64,000 bases of DNA from Parasponia andersonii (lineage: Eukaryota; Streptophyta; Magnoliopsida; Rosales; Cannabaceae), in assembly GCA_002914805.1 (NCBI GenBank), contig JXTB01000062.1, positions 876,390 through 940,389 on the forward strand. The letters are read 5' to 3'. Positions 21,580 to 33,499 of this stretch are shown in pieces. A program made the position numbers and the translations under genes. The notes beneath the pieces were generated by a model that saw only the letters and a program-made list of their open reading frames with translations, was not told where the DNA came from and did no database searches. The stretch's first letter is position 1. Every line of letters begins with the position of its first letter.

Positions 21580-21958
21580 ATAAAATTTTTAAACTAATAG
21601 TATTCAATAAATAATTTCCAGGGAAGACCACAAAGGGTTAAAATGGCCTTGCTTGAAATCCAGTCTCCTTAGACAGAATTCTATTTCGTAACCTTTTAGT
21701 TAACAACAATATTTTCCAAATTTGAAAATGGCTTCCAGAATTGGAGCTATTTTCCACAAGTATAAAATTTCCTAATTTTTTTTGATTTATTTTTCAAGAA
21801 AGTAAAACTTTCAAGTAATGTAAAAATTCCCAAAAAAAAAATTATAAAACATCAATCAATAATTTTTATTTAAAAAAAGGTAACCAAAAGGCAATAACAT
21901 ATAAATGTTAAATTTTTAAAGCCTTAAACATTTTTTTAAAAAATTAAATCTAATTAGA

Positions 21959-22352
21959 TATGGGCACCAATCCAGTAGGTATTTTATTTTACCTATGCAT
22001 ATGTATCAATTTGGCTAATGAAAAATTTAGCATGCACATTTTTAATTATAAAAAATAAGAGAGAGAAAGAACATGCATGATGTACGTCTTTTCATGTACT
22101 TCATTATATCCATTGGATCACCATTAAATAGTGATCTAATGGCTAAAAAAAATACCTTTTTAAGCCGTTGGATCACCATTTAATGGTGATCCAATGACTA
22201 TAATGAAGTGCATGAAAAGACGTACATCATTAATGCTCTTTCTCTCTCTTTCTTTTTACAATAAAAAAATGTGCATGCTAAATTTTCATTGACCAAATTA
22301 ATAACTATGTATAGGTAAAAAAAAAAAAAATACCTAATGGATTGTGCCCATA
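21959..22352. mobile_element. Foldback MITE, complete palindrome
   Basis: The whole 394 bp folds on itself. The left end TATGGGCACCAATCCA is mirrored by the right end ending TTGTGCCCATA. ATGTACGTCTTTTCATG (left) is mirrored by CATGAAAAGACGTACAT (right), and the centre is two inverted GGATCACCAT blocks. It has no coding capacity. Partial relatives lie at 2903-3045 and 22612-22861, and more distantly at 8540-8745. The copy is flanked by TA-rich sequence. The superfamily is not assigned because I cannot define a target duplication in the TATATA flank. Confidence 0.8.
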
Positions 22353-22611
22353 TATATATATATAAACATATCTAAAACAGGAAACGAAAAAAGTTTTTAG
22401 AAAAAACCTTTTATGCCTTAACGTAAATTTCTTTTTTCAAAAGTAGTCTGATAAATATAGAAACATAAGAATAAATTGGAAATCTCAATTAAAAGGAAAG
22501 AATTAGTGACTAAGCATTAAAAAAATAATGATAATTTAGTCAATTTTTTTTAACATAAAGGAAAAAAAATATAATCTCATTTCCAAATCACATTCAAAAC
22601 TATATATATCG

Positions 22612-22861
22612 GTTGACAATCCAATAAGTATTTATTTTTTTTACCTATGAGTAGTTATTTTTTTTTTAGCTATTGGATCACCATCTAATAGTGTGGTGAT
22701 CCAATGACTATAATGAAGTGCATGAAAAGACGTACATTATTAATGCTCTTTCTCTCTCTTACTTTTTACAATAAAAAAATGTACATGCTAAATTTTTATT
22801 GGCCAAATTGATATCTATGTATAGATTAAAAAAAAAAAACCTACTAGATTGGTGCCCATAT
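22612..22861. mobile_element. Foldback MITE, left arm shortened
   Basis: This is a second copy of the family at 21959-22352, lying only 260 bases away. The right arm is complete (CATGAAAAGACGTACAT through TTGGTGCCCATA) and very close in sequence to the first copy. The left arm keeps only its outer and inner ends. Confidence 0.75.
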
Positions 22862-23369
22862 ATATATATATAAACAAACACCCTAAAGCTTTTAAAAACG
22901 AAAGTTACCTTAAACAAAATAAAGGCAAAGGTAACCAAATAAAATAAAGAAACAATATGCACATAAAAGAAACATAAATAAACAGGAAGCCTATAAAAGA
23001 AAACCGAAAGCTAATTCGATAAATATAAATATATGTATAGAAACATATACAAAATAGGAAATGTCTAAAAAAACTTGGTTACGCAAAGATGAAAAAGTAG
23101 ACACAAAACTTCTCCTTTCCAAAGAAAATTGGAAAAGACTCCAGCCTGTTCGCCTGTTCGTCTTTAAAGAAGCATTTATTTTAAGTTGTTAGCCAAAGTA
23201 TGTATATATAATATATAAAGGAACAAATAAAACATTGGAATTTCTATAGAATAACAAAATAAACAATACCAAAATAATAGGATACTCAAATAATAATGAG
23301 AAACCGAGATTTGTGTATCATATAATCTTCTTAAAACATATTCGCATCTTCTCGGTCGGTGCTTGAAGT

Positions 23370-23881
23370 TGTTAGGTATTTATCTCCCAAGATTTAATGG
23401 TTAATAAGTGACGATTATCACATCACAAGCGCTACTTTAATGAACTGAAAGAAAATATCCAAACTTTATCACATTGAGGCTTCTGCTCTAGAGAACGTTG
23501 AGAAGCGATGAAAGATAAGAGAAAGAGTTATTCTGTGAAAGAAAGAGTTCTTCTATAAAAGATTTCATTTGAGCGTATCCTCTTGAAGAAAGGAGGAGTC
23601 AATTTATAGGTTTCATATGAGAGCTGTTAGAAATTTGGAATTAACTACAATTTAATTTCAAATAAAATATTTAACACAAAATGTTTAAGCGTTTAGAAAC
23701 CGATCAATTTTCTAAATAATTTTAATCTAAACCAGATTAAATTTTGTAATTCATAAAAACGTTTAAACGTGAAACTGACATGTTTTTTTAAACAAATTTA
23801 ATCTATACTAGATTAAATTTTGTAACTCCAAAATAAATTTAGCAGTTCTAAATCTGATTTGGCAATTTTATTTTTCCAACA
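23370..23881 (-). mobile_element. Possible Copia-type LTR
   Basis: Read on the minus strand, the segment starts TGTTGGAAAAATAAAATTGC and ends with CTAACA, a TG...CA layout of 512 bases typical of Copia LTRs. It may be the 5' LTR of the broken Copia element at 19691-21579, which has the same orientation. I see no convincing primer-binding site or target duplication, so this is tentative. Confidence 0.4.
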
Positions 23882-25096
23882 AGACTTGTCTCTCGTACAA
23901 ATCGAACAAAAAAATTAACTTTTTTTTGCCTTCTAAATTTTATAATTGTTACTGTTTTCTTTGTCACTATAATCAATATAATATTATATTAATATATTTC
24001 TCCTTTTCTGAAAGATTTCTCAGAAGAAATAGTGGGAAAGCTTATAGCAACTTTATTTTCAATTCACCAAGTAGAATAAAAAAAAAATTCAAAGGAAAAG
24101 AGAAAAAAAAAACCTACCAAATAAAGTAAAAAACCTTGTATCCAAATAATAACAATACACTGTCAAACCAAAACAACATATGAGATCCTTTCCGGAAAAA
24201 AAAAGGTGGGGGAGGGAGACATGAGAAGATTTACACGTGAGTGTGAGATGAAAATTGACACCTTTTAACTGCAAATGAGTATTTTTGAAATGTAATAAAT
24301 GTACAAAGAAATAAGGCCTTTTAGACAAATGCCTGAATTTTGAATCATAGTTTGTAAAATGGTCGTTTTTTGAATATTATTCAAAAATAACCAAATTTAA
24401 AAAATTATTTAAAAAATATTCATTTTTCATATTTAATATAAGTATATTGATTTATTTTTTTGAAAATTGATTTTTTTTTTTTTTAAGATTGATTTATTTC
24501 TTAAAAAATTGATTTACTTTTTCAAATATTGATTTACTAAAAAAAAATAGATCAACTAAAAAAGGGCTTTTATGAAAATAAAATTTTAAAATGGCCATTT
24601 ATTAAGTAAGGGTAAAATAGGTCAATTCTTAAATTAATCTTAAAAAAAATAACATGTCTTATAAATACTCAAAAATAATAAATTTCTAGAAGTTATTATT
24701 GTGAATGCTAAAAGAATCAAATGTACATTGAGAATTAGACGATTGATTTAGAACTTTCCAAGCCCAAAAATAGTCTTCTTTCTGTTATGAAAACTAAAAA
24801 TACGACACTCAATATCACTCATATTGGAGCACAACAAGACACTCGCTGCCACTTTTTTTTTTTTTCACAAAAAAGAAAATAAAAATACCAGTTTTAGATT
24901 ATTTACTAAGTATATTAGTTTGGGTCTGTCATATTTTATATTTGTATTTTATATATTTTTATATATATTGATATATGAGTCATTTTGTTACAATATTTGA
25001 AAAATAGACATATATTTGAAACAGGTCCAAATTTTGATCATTTTGCACCCACTAACCTGAGATCTTTGTTTTATTACTTACAGAGGACATTAGATT

Positions 25097-25153
<57 letters not shown>

Positions 25154-26053
25154 TGAATTATATAGTCTCAAGCTTCAAGAGTATCTCCTTTAAAAAAACA
25201 AAAAACAAAAAAAGTCAAGAGTATCAGGAAAGTCCCACACGGTCAGATGGGTGACTTTGGTTGATGCTTGAGGTCGAGTGATTACTTCGATGATCACTAA
25301 GCAAACAGGTGACCGACGATCACTCGAACACTTTTTGGTGGGATGATCACCTGAGTGAGACCAATAGTTACTTATTGGGTAACTTCGACGATGAATAATG
25401 ATGAGTTTGGTTGGTGGTACTTGTCGTTTGAGTTGGAAAATTGACATTAGAGTGAGACACATGGTAATTAGGAACAAGAGTCATAAGTTTCACCCAAAAA
25501 ACAATATCAAAGTTAATATATTATAATAAAAAAAAAACTTCCTAAGTTCGAATTTCTCTTATTAGAATTATAGAAAAAAAATAAAAATTCGAAGTTACTG
25601 AATTATGATTTTATAGTAAGTAATTATAAGATAAAACAACACCCAGATTTGAATTATAAATAGTTCAGCCAAAAATTGTTTGGCCTACTTCTTATTGCTA
25701 TATTTTTTGTGTATACATCGTTTTCCCTCTTATTTATTTATAATTGAGGAAAAGAAACTATTCACAGCAAGTGAGATTTTGGGAGGAAAATTGGGTTCTC
25801 CAGAGTATCTACTCTTGATAAGGTTAGACAGTCACTTGACTTCACCTTTTCCGCTTTTGATCCATAATTCTTGGATAGCAGTCAGATCTTCACAGCTCGT
25901 ACGTTATCTGGAATATGCACCTTGAATTTATTATATGGATGCATCTATGATCACATTATGAAGTAGGAGGGGTCAGACTATGAGCCTAGTGGTATGTTTT
26001 GAGCTCTTCTATTCACTTCTATTCACAACACAAGCATGCATATTTATATTAGG
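23882..26053. other. AT-rich intergenic stretch, no gene seen
   Basis: It holds runs of diverged A/T-rich repeat (24300-24640, with AAAATGGCCATTT-like blocks also seen near 830-1270), a TA microsatellite at about 25100-25150 and a less AT-rich block at 25225-25460 in which GATCACT and CGAGTGAT recur. None of the short reading frames resembles a known protein. Confidence 0.5.
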
Positions 26054-26703
26054 TGTTGACGGAGGTTTTGTCAACAATAAATTTAGAAAAAATTACGAGA
26101 TGTGATTTGTGTAAATTAGGTTATTAATCAAAGTAAATAAAAAAACACAGGATTTTATAGTGGTTCAGCTCCGAAAAAGATGAGCTTACGTCCACTATTT
26201 TTCACTATTTTCTGAAGAATTACAAAAATTCAAAGTTACAATGTGCTGTCTGGAAAGAAGAAGAAAACAGTATTTAGAATTCTTTAGCTTCTCTAGATTC
26301 AGAAAGAATAATCTCTCTATCTTCTCAAAAGTCCTAGAAGTTCAAGATCAAAAAGTCTAGTCTAAAAGAGAGAATCCTCTTCACTGAAACATTGAGCTCC
26401 ATTTATATAGATAAGAGTAACTCAATGTTCCTAATTGTGAAAATAGGTAACTATACAATTGGGTAATATAATTTGAGTAACAACATAATTGGGTAATCAC
26501 TTAAATTAGGTAACTGGTTGAATTTGAAAGAGAGACTTTTATTTCCCTTTCCTTGTAGGTTACCCGTTTGACAAAGTAGAGACTAATTTCCTTTTCTTTC
26601 GGGTCGCACATAACCTTTTCTTTCAGGTCGCACATAACATTTATTTTAGTTGATGACTTTCCTTTTCTAGCGTTGATTAACGTAGATTTAAGATCGTATA
26701 ATA
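26054..26703 (-). repeat. 3' LTR of the old Tat element
   Basis: This aligns with 37421-38032 and with the LTR at 55537-56295. Shared blocks are TTTTATAGTGGTTCAGC, AAAAGATGAGC and CCTTTCCTTGTAGGTT. The inner edge is followed by a C-rich stretch on the plus strand, which is the polypurine tract of the minus-strand element. Confidence 0.8.
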
Positions 26704-27539
26704 ATTGCTCCCCCTCCCCCCCACCTCTATTAGTTCTTTAGGGCTAAATGGAGCTTCCTACTTTGACAAGTGCCAGCTTAAGAGTGCAACGTTATGAAAT
26801 TATCTTGAAACCCTCGAAGAAACAATCTCAAATGAGATCTTTTTGGATCTGCATGTATATCTTCCTAACAGATGCAACCACGTGTCACTTTCTTCAGAAA
26901 ACTGGAGAAACTTAAGGAAACCCTTCCACTTCTCGAGTAAGCATAATGATATTGATGACGTCTGTCATCATTTCAAATCAAGACTTTTATATTTCAAAAA
27001 TTAATTGATCTGATTTTCAAAAATCAATTCACCCACATAGATCTTGACCATTAACTCTGAAAAATAATTCTTTTAATCAACAGCTAAGATTCATTGAATC
27101 TCGAAATATATAAAGAAGAAATCTTTAATCTTCTTCATTCTATTTTTATTTTCTCTGAAACTTATTTCACCTCTGAAATCCAGAAACCGATGATATTCAA
27201 AAGCTTTCTTTCCCGTTTCTAGAAAACAACCACTGCAACAGCTTCTCCAGCAGTATTAAACTAGACGTTTCAGAAAATTTTAACCAAAGATTAGCAATTC
27301 CTCTGTCTTTCTTATTCCATTATTTCTATTTCCCTTAATATCACGATACTCACAAAAAAAGGCATGTATAAATGATAAACTGCTTTAAGAAACTTGAACT
27401 ATCATTATCTCTGAACTCTCTTTCTATGAACTGAACAGACTATGAACTATCAATTTAGCCATTCATTGAACTGATAATGTCTAGATTATGAACCCAGAAT
27501 GACGAATTTGACTTTGCTAGTAAATAACTGATTTTTTAA

Positions 27540-30060
27540 AGAGTAATTTGGACTTTTTACAAGGAATGGCAAACTTGTATTTTTTTTTTGGAATTAAATA
27601 TTCAAAATATCTAGAATATTTTACTAATTCGCTATAGTGCTTGGTTTTTTTTTTTTGTTACTTATAGACCCCTAAAAACTCTCAAATTCTCAAAGAGAGA
27701 GGTTTGGAAGAGAAAAAGAGAGAAAAGAACACTTTCTGTCTGAGCTTTGCCGCACTGCCACGGTCAGTTGCTTGGGCCCATGCGCAGCCCGCGTCGATGG
27801 TCTACCGAAGACAAAGCCAATGCGACCGGCCTTACCTCGTTTGGACATTGGACGAAGTCGTAGCGGTCCTGCAAAAATTCCACCTCTGGCGTGGTTTTCT
27901 GGCCACCGACACGACATTTGACCTTCATTTTTTACACCTCCAGCATGTATGGTCTTCTTTCATTGTCGTGGACCACCTCCAAGTGGTTGCATGTCAAAAT
28001 TCATTTCCGGTAAATTTTTACCACTTTTACCATTTTTACCAACTATGTAAAAAGTGATATTTTTGTAAATATTTACCCGAGGTAAATATATGAGGTGAAT
28101 AAGATTTAAAAACCATGAATAATTACGGTTGGTAGAAGTAAAAACAGTATCCGATAGTGCAGTAACTTTTAAATAAAAAAACGTGGTAGTTTTCTAATTT
28201 AGAGTGAAGATATTTTTACAAAATTAAATAGTGTTGGACTAAAATCTGTTAATATTCAGATTTGGGCATTGGGCTGATATTAGAAAACTATTCATTTCCG
28301 AAATATTATTACAAAAATAACATTTTAACAATTAAATAGTGAAGTTGATACTTTTTCAAATTATTTTCAAAAGTGATATTTTCTAAAATAATTCTGTAGT
28401 AATAATATTTTCTAAATATTTCAGAAAAGTGATATTTTTGCAAATAATCAACAAAAATAATATTTTTCTAAGTTCCTTTGAAAGGTAGTATTTATGTAAT
28501 TCTCGGATTTTTGAGTATAACTTGTGCTTGGGATCTCGAAATTGAGCTCTGACTTCAAATTTAGACTTCGTGAGGTTGAGACATAGATTTTGATATAAAA
28601 TATGACTACATTTTGTAGTGACATGAAAATTGGAATTTCGTGGTACAAAATTGCACCGTTTATCGTGCCACAGTACGGTCGCGCATCAGGACCCATTTTT
28701 GACAACTTATATGTCTAACCTAGCATTTTTTGGTACTCTGAATTTAGTGGTGACCTCCGTTTCTCCATTTAAGATTCCGGTGAAAAAGTCACTTTTTCAA
28801 ATGGACTTACTAGGATCTGGAAACTACCATTCGAATACCCAAGTGACCAACATAAGTTTCTTCGAGTGTCGTTGGCTTAGTATTATTACCATATTGAGGT
28901 AGGGGTTCAATTACCTAATTTTATATCTATTTGATTTATAATTGTATTAAAACTTATTTATGAAAAATCGTGATTTCACAATAGTTTGACAAATTATTGA
29001 AAATTATTGGATTATACTAGGATTGGACTGTGTAGATTATTTTACATATTTTTATATTGTGATTGTGGAGTAAAGTAGTAGTATGCATCCCATGTTACAG
29101 TAAATCCCAGAATAATGTCAAGATGGATTTTAAAATATGAATTATTACATGTTGTACTTACCATAGGATTAGACACTTGAGTTCTATTATTGCATCATGA
29201 TAATTTAGATCACTGACGAGTTGCTACAGTGTTAGGTGAGAGACCTAGGCCTCTACGCAAGTTTTTAGCTGACATGCCTACGGGTAGTGTTAGAATACTG
29301 GGTACCTCTGTGCCTTGATAGGAGGATGAGAGGTCTCTTATATATATAGTTGATTTATGATATGTACAATTATGTGGATTCGATTTTGGTTTTGAATACA
29401 TAATTGTTATGGATACCAATTGTTTTATTTGGTATATAAATAGATTTTAGAAAAGACATTAACCATACATGTTTGGTAAAATTGTATCTATTCAAATAGG
29501 TAATTGAATTTCAACTAAGCATGTGAATGCTCACCCTCCCTTATTTCTCCCACTTTCAGATGTATGTCTAGTTAAGATAGTAATTCCAGTGGCCAAATGA
29601 GCTGCATAGCTTGTACAGACAGTTCTACTCTAATTCCTTGGTGGGCGTTTGTACTTTGTTATCATTCCTTCCTTGTTCAGTTATTTAGCCCAGATTAGTA
29701 AGTCGATGTATGAGGATGATTTTGTTGTTAAATTGAGTATTTAAAACAATAAGAGATCTTATGTAACATATTTTGGATATTGAACTAAATATTTCAGCTA
29801 AACTCAATTTATCAGAGTTTATGACTTCTCAACAAAATCTAAAAGAGATAGCTGAAAATTTTCTTGAACTATGATGAGTATTTTCCTTGTGAAATTAAAA
29901 CTAATTAGTGTTTTAATGAATAAGAAATTTATAATAATTTGAGGACCAAAACGAAATTATCTAATACCTAATTTCTCTTAAATTCTGTAAAATTAATATT
30001 TTATTATATTTTTACTTAAAATTACTAAAGTCACGGCTTTGGATTTTCAGTCGTGACATT
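27540..30060 (+). mobile_element. Nested LTR, probably of a chromovirus (Tekay type)
   Basis: The old Tat element is about 3 kb longer here than its relative at 55537 in the same interval. The extra DNA carries a purine-rich leader (AGAGAGAGGTTTGGAAGAG), a GC-richer block (27740-27920), TTGAGGTAGGGGTTCAATT and an end at about 30058 reading CAGTCGTGACA. That order and ending are typical of long Tekay-clade LTRs. No coding part accompanies it, so it looks like a solo or broken LTR. The ends are approximate. Confidence 0.45.
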
Positions 30061-30636
30061 TCTGATTTAATATTGCTGATTTATTCTTAAAAATTTGCAA
30101 GACCCATAAGTAAATATGTGATTTTTCTAATTTCTTAGTTTGTAGATAAATTGTGAAATTATAGATTTAGAGTTGAATCTTTGTTTTACTCAGGTCGGAC
30201 AGTAGACACAAACTTAAAAGATTGAATGACGAATTACCTTTGACAAATAAATAAATGAAATCATAAGTTAATTAGAAGAACTCGATCACTATAGATAGAC
30301 GAATCTGATGAGTCAAATGACATTTTATCGAAGAGCTGCCCAAATTTCTAGGATAAATGAATTCAAAGGTTAATTATAGGCATTCGATCAAATTATAGAT
30401 ATACGAATAAACAAATGTCAGGGCAGTTTTTTAGGATTTTTGGCACTCAAATTGCTCGCACATAGAGGGAAGATTTGTAACAATAGGCAAACTAGCATGC
30501 CTATTTCTAGGTCGTACTTTGGTTAGTATTATAAATCATTTCATATTATTTACCTATGGAATGATGCTTCCATAGGGCTAAATATGTCCCATGTTTCTCT
30601 TTTAGATGTCTAATAGTGAGAATGTTTCTCTTTTAG

Positions 30637-32783
30637 ATGTCTAATAGTGAGAAACTTAGGGAGGAGAATGCATTGTTAGGGGAGTCGTCATTCTTCGACA
30701 CGAATACTAGTTTGATAGATCTCGACGACTACTTAGAGCAGGATCCCGAGATAGAAATAACCGGGACTAGGAAAAGTAGTCCTCGCATAGGCGACCTCCA
30801 TCAAGACCAATGGCCTCAACATATTAGGTACGCCCATGAATTTGCGAGAGGATATAACTATGTAGAAGGCAATTGGTCATGTGTTAATATAAAGACAAGC
30901 TGCACTATGAACAAGCTTGAGAAGATTATTCGTGACTATAAAATTGATGTGCCTCTTTTTCCCCCTACAAAATTTAATCGACCACATACTCCTCCTTGTG
31001 GAATAGCCTTATTTTCCAATGCAGTGCTTAGATACGGTGTTCACCTCTGACTACATCCGTATATCAAATCGATAGTCGACTACTACAGTGTAGTTCCTTT
31101 TCAACTAACTCTAAATACTTATAAATATGTAGTAGGTTTATACATATTATACCACAAATTAGGTCTAGGATCTTCCACACCTGAAAAGTTCACTTAGTTC
31201 TACCAAGTGAAGTCAAACCCCTAAGATCTCGGCTTCTTTTATGTGAGCAAATGGTCGAATCAAGCGATCAAGACAATACACAGGAAATGGAAAAGTCCAT
31301 TTTTTTACTTTGATTATGTGGATAAAAGGTTCTTCCAAAACTCTGGTAGGTCACTTTAGCTACAACTTGCCTTTTAATGTATTATACATTCTTCTTTATC
31401 TGATTCCATTTTCTTATCATTGCAAATAACAAAGAGTGCCCAAGGCTAAATAAGGAACAACTTGCCTGAGTTTACAAAATAAACAATCTTTTGATTGAAG
31501 AATTCGACTAGAACAGACTCGAGACAATGCAGAACCTAGTCATCTAGGGTTATTTCCTAAAGGTGCCACTCTTTTATACTCTGCTAACTGTCCAACCAAA
31601 CTCTCGAGCTCAAAGAAGCAGAAGAAGCAAAAGGGAGTGGGTGCCTCATCTTCAAAATCCAGGAAATGAAAAATACCTGCCTCATCTTCTATTCAAGGAC
31701 CACCATCTCCAGTTATTTCTTCTCGACTAGCCTCTCAGCCACAGGCAGAAGGTCAGTTCTCTATTATTGCTTCTCCTTGTTGCATTATAAACCTCGCATC
31801 CTAACTCATCTTATTATATAGGCATGACAATCGGCAGTGGCTTGCAAGCTCTTCCTTCCACATTGGGTTCTCGATCAAAGTCGAGGACCCTAGAAAGCAT
31901 TCTTCCGGGCTTCAAAAGAAAAGAAAAGATTAACTCTTCTAAGAAAATAAAAGTTGCCTTCGAGGATGTCCCTCAAAGCTCGCCTCCTCCTTATTATGCT
32001 GAAACTACAAGCTAACCTGAGCCCTCAAATAAGGAACCAGCTTCTTCCTCCACGGGACCGAGCTAGGTTGACTATAAAGAGTTTCTCGTATTCCTTCGTC
32101 AATTGCCAAAAAAGGCTGGTCTGAGCACGGCCTTCATTGATCACTTTAACTCAGAAAAAGTTTGGAAAAGGATGAAGCAAAAACTAGCACAGGTCGCATT
32201 TAGTGCTGCAATGCGAATGCTAGCTAATATAAGTTTCTTCTCCTTTATTCATATATGCAACACTCTCCTTTTCTAGCACCATTTTTATATTTCAGACCCC
32301 TACAGCTATTGTACTAATATATGACCCGGTCCTTGAATATATGAAGGAAAGAGTAAAAGTCAACGAAATGGGCCAAGCATGCGAAGACTTGAAGAAGACT
32401 CATGAGGATGAGAAAACACTTTCGAGTCCGAGAAAAAACAGTTGTAGAAGGCTCTGGCCAAGGAGAAGCTGGAAAATAAGAAACTTGAGTTGAAGATAAT
32501 AGAGCTTGAGAAGACCATCTTTCAACATTCGAAAACTCTGAAAGAGGCGAGCAAGGAGGTGGGTCACAAAGCTATGAAAGAGTTCAAGGCCACTGAAGGT
32601 AAAGAGCTTGAAGAAAAAGCCAGCAACATTGCCTCATCGACCATTATTTACAACAATTTTTGCGAGTATCTGGAGTTCGACTTTCCTTTTCTTGGCAAGG
32701 ATATGGTTGAACTTGTTAAGAGTTGGAAGGAGGATGAAGCCGCAGAAGTTGCCAACAAGGGAGAGGACGCACCTGCACAATAG
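30637..32783 (+). mobile_element. Antisense ORF region of the old Tat element (degraded)
   Basis: Reading opposite to pol, this region matches the better preserved one at 57247-59399 block by block. The first block starts MSNSEKLREENALLGESS and contains EIEITGTRKSSPRIGDL. The last block is a charged, coiled-coil-like segment ending near 32783. Domain databases know this family as a putative gypsy-type transposon domain, and antisense ORFs are a known trait of Tat elements such as Grande and Retand. The copy is broken in many places. Confidence 0.7.
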
Positions 32784-33499
32784 ATTTTTGTTTTTTTTAA
32801 CTGAAGATGTATAGTTAAAGACAAATGCGGGCTTTTCCGTTTATTTTTGTAACATTTTGCTCGCACATGGATGCGAACTTTAATTTATGAAGTTCCTCTT
32901 GCTGAAAACACATTGCATAATAATATAAAGACGCATAATTTTACCAAGAAGTCAATCACTAAGTGACTGATTGGTACGCTATTGCGATTCAAATCCAACT
33001 AACTTTAAAACGAGTTTTAAGCATTAGGATGGGCTAGGTCACTTAAGAAAAACAACGAGTATAAGTGATGCAAACTCAATATTGTTTTTCAAAAGTTTTA
33101 TGGTAAAATAGAATATAGCAATATATCACATAGAACAATAAATATTTTGCTTAGTTACTTTGTTGTTCGAGGAGGAATATCGGGTAATATGACATGCTAA
33201 GGTATGAAGCGAGGAGAAAATCCTAAGATTTAAGAAATTTTAGAAATTTGGTGGTCTAAAGTTCCAATCCCTCTAATTGAACGTTTGTATAGTCCATTAG
33301 AAAGCGAGTAGAAAATAACGATCTGATCCCACTGCCCCCCGAGTTTTATGGTGTTCGAAGATGATCTTAAAACTATAAAAGACAAACTAATTTAAGGAAA
33401 TAATGAGATGATAAAATTGAAGAAACAATATCTTTATTGATGAATTCGAATGACAAATAACAAGATGCCCCCAGGCTTTTGAAGCTATATGAAGATTTA

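Noticed and set aside
25680-25925. 81-codon plus-strand frame
   Set aside because: No resemblance to a known protein and no supporting promoter or splice context in an AT-rich stretch. A chance open frame is the simplest reading.
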